Source: an uncultured Slackia sp. | GTDB lineage: Bacteria > Actinomycetota > Coriobacteriia > Coriobacteriales > Eggerthellaceae | DNA: 6,560 nucleotides | Assembly (NCBI GenBank): GCA_934646845.1 | Contig: CAKUEV010000107.1 | Span: 1 to 6,560 of the forward strand | Direction: 5' to 3' | Program-made: the position numbers and the translations under genes | Part shown: one piece after another, positions 4,916 to 6,560 of the stretch | Layout: each line of letters starts with the position of its first letter | How positions within the stretch are numbered: position 1 is the first letter of the stretch | The notes under the pieces: model-generated | What the model saw: only the letters and a program-made list of their open reading frames with translations | Database searches by the model: none | Told to the model about the DNA's origin: nothing

Positions 4916-6560
4916 CTATGCACGCATCTCTGCGCCCGTGGCCTTCGACACCTTCGTCACGAGCTTCTCGTGCGCCTTGTCGACCTCTTCGCTCGTCAGC
5001 GTGCGGTCGGCAGCGCGATAGGTCAGCGAGAACGCCATGGACTTCTTGCCCTCGCCCACACGCTCGGCGTCGCGGTACACGTCGAACAGGTGCACGCTCT
5101 CGAGCAGCTTGCCGCCCGCGCTCTGCATGCACTGCATGATCTTCTCGCACGTCACGGCCTCGTCCACGACGAACGCGGCATCGCGCTCGACGCCCGGGAA
5201 CTGCGGCACGTCGACATAATCGCGAGCCGGGCGGGCATTGCGCTCAAGCGCAGCCATATCGAGCTCGAACGCCACCACGGGGCCTTCGGCATCGTAGGCA
5301 GCAACCGCCAGCGGGTGCAGCTCGCCCACCCAGCCAATCACATCGCCGCCGGAAAGCATCTCGGCCGCGCGGCCAGGCTGCAAATGCGGCGCATCTTCGG
5401 CGGAAAGCGCCTTGAAGCGAACCTTCGGCAACGCGAGCTCGCGAGCGATGGCTTCAAGCGCGCCCTTGCCATCGAAGAAATCGAACGCACGCGGATCGGT
5501 GTTCCAACCCTTGTCGTCCATGGCGCCCGCCAAAACGCAGGCCAGCTTGCGGCGCTCCTTCGGCTTGCGATCGCCTTCGTGGGCCGCAAACACGGTGCCA
5601 ATTTCGTACAGCTGAATATTCGACACGCCATGCGCCTGGTTGTGCGCGACGCTGCGCAGCAGGCCGGGAACCACGGTGCGGCGCATGAACGCCTGCTCCG
5701 AATTCATGGGGTTGATGAGCTCAACCGCCTCGCCCAGGCCGTCTTCCTTCATGCGAAGCTTGTCGAGGTCGTCGCCGGCAGCAAACGAATACGTCATGGT
5801 CTCATTCACGCCGCACGCAGAAAGGGTGCGATGGATTTTCGCATCCACGAGCTGAGCGTTCGTGCGCACGCCAATGCGGCCGCGACCAGCGGGAAGCGTG
5901 GTGGGAATATTGTCCATGCCATAGAGGCGCAGCACTTCTTCGTACAGGTCGATTTCGCGCGGAAGGTCGGGGCGGAATGTGGGCGAAACCACCGACAGCA
6001 CGTCTTCGTCTTCGGTTTGGGCCACTTCACAGCCAAGGCGCTCGAGCGTATCAACGATGAAATCGCGCGGAATATCGGCGCCCATCATGGCCTGGAAGCG
6101 CTTCACGCGGAACTGCAGGTGCGGCTGCTCGCTGGGAGCGGGCCACGCGTCAACAATGCCGCAGCCATCTTCGCCAATACGGGCAACGGTGCCGCCGGCA
6201 ACCTCGACGATGAGCGCCGCAGCGGCGGCCGAGCGCACCTCGACGTCATGGTCGTCGACGCCACGCTCGTAGCGCATGGAACTCTCGCTGAACAGGCCCA
6301 GGTTACGGCTCGTGCGGCTCGTGCGACCAGGCTCGAACACAGCGGTTTCGAGCAGAATATCGGTCGTTTCCTCGGTGACCTCGGTATCGAGGCCACCCAT
6401 AACACCCGCGAGCGCCACGGCGCCCTGCTCCGACGTGGAAATAACCGTCATGTCGCTCGTGAGCTCGCGATGCTCGCCGTCGAGCGTGGTGAGCTTTTCG
6501 CCGTCTTCGGCAGCGCGAACCACGATATGGGCCACGCCCTCGGCATTCTTGACCTTATTC
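4916..6560 (-). CDS. pheT: phenylalanyl-tRNA synthetase beta subunit, C-terminal part (5' end outside window)
   Basis: The frame is open to the right edge and encodes about 547 residues of a protein that is normally around 800 long; the N-terminal tRNA-binding part is missing. Numbering from the first Met in the window (codon at 6533-6535), the B3/B4 region is seen around 40-110 (LAGVMGGLD, FSESSMRYERGVD), the B5 domain around 138-215 (FRPDLPREIDLYEEVLRLYG), the catalytic-like core around 225-425 (INPMNSEQAFMRRTVVPGLL, LYEIG, GWVGELHP), and the FDX-ACB anticodon-binding domain around 446-539 (FPGVERDAAFVV, LFDVYRD, SLTYRAADRTLTSEEV). With PheS it forms the heterotetramer that charges tRNA-Phe and edits misacylated Tyr-tRNA-Phe through B3/B4. 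pheS is probably just beyond the right edge. This is a core gene; the accessory reductase operon begins after its terminator. Confidence 0.97.
   Translation of the reverse strand, partial: NKVKNAEGVAHIVVRAAEDGEKLTTLDGEHRELTSDMTVISTSEQGAVALAGVMGGLDTEVTEETTDILLETAVFEPGRTSRTSRNLGLFSESSMRYERGVDDHDVEVRSAAAAALIVEVAGGTVARIGEDGCGIVDAWPAPSEQPHLQFRVKRFQAMMGADIPRDFIVDTLERLGCEVAQTEDEDVLSVVSPTFRPDLPREIDLYEEVLRLYGMDNIPTTLPAGRGRIGVRTNAQLVDAKIHRTLSACGVNETMTYSFAAGDDLDKLRMKEDGLGEAVELINPMNSEQAFMRRTVVPGLLRSVAHNQAHGVSNIQLYEIGTVFAAHEGDRKPKERRKLACVLAGAMDDKGWNTDPRAFDFFDGKGALEAIARELALPKVRFKALSAEDAPHLQPGRAAEMLSGGDVIGWVGELHPLAVAAYDAEGPVVAFELDMAALERNARPARDYVDVPQFPGVERDAAFVVDEAVTCEKIMQCMQSAGGKLLESVHLFDVYRDAERVGEGKKSMAFSLTYRAADRTLTSEEVDKAHEKLVTKVSKATGAEMRA

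Overview
The window reads as chromosomal DNA of a moderately GC-rich anaerobic actinobacterium, most likely class Coriobacteriia, family Eggerthellaceae (Eggerthella/Slackia/Adlercreutzia/Gordonibacter relatives). The basis is a multi-helix membrane protein ending in a LuxR-type helix-turn-helix, next to a membrane multiheme cytochrome c paired with a Tat-exported FAD reductase. Genomes of this family carry many such pairs. This is inference from gene types; no genus is claimed.

Layout, left to right: (1) the 3' end of a LuxR-type regulator (+, ends 184); (2) a 187-nt gap with a weak hairpin and candidate argR control elements; (3) a complete argR (+, 372-800); (4) a perfect 27-nt palindrome (804-830) between convergent genes; (5) a complete 539-aa membrane LuxR regulator (-, 839-2458); (6) a 120-nt gap holding a probable luxR promoter (TATAAT at 2494-2499) and a strong hairpin; (7) a Tat lipoprotein FAD-dependent reductase of the fumarate reductase/flavocytochrome c type (-, 2579-4075); (8) a membrane-anchored cytochrome c with five heme-like motifs (-, 4079-4678), three bases upstream of the reductase; (9) a 237-nt gap with repeated GTCGACC and GGGTGGT words, a second 27-nt palindrome related to the first, and a textbook terminator for pheT; (10) the C-terminal two thirds of pheT (-, 4916 to beyond the right edge).

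How the genes fit together (inference): the cytochrome would take electrons from the quinol pool and pass them across the membrane to the lipid-anchored flavoprotein, which reduces an activated C=C bond in an external acceptor. The same split cytochrome/flavoprotein layout is known for Eggerthella lenta Cgr1/Cgr2. The membrane LuxR regulator just downstream on the same strand is the natural candidate sensor-regulator. The substrate cannot be read from sequence: the fumarate reductase catalytic residues are present, but two positions in the substrate pocket differ from the classical enzyme.

No RNA genes, CRISPR arrays, insertion sequences or transposase genes are visible. The most interesting points are the substrate-unknown reductase operon, the non-canonical heme motifs, and the two dispersed 27-nt palindromes with compensatory base changes.
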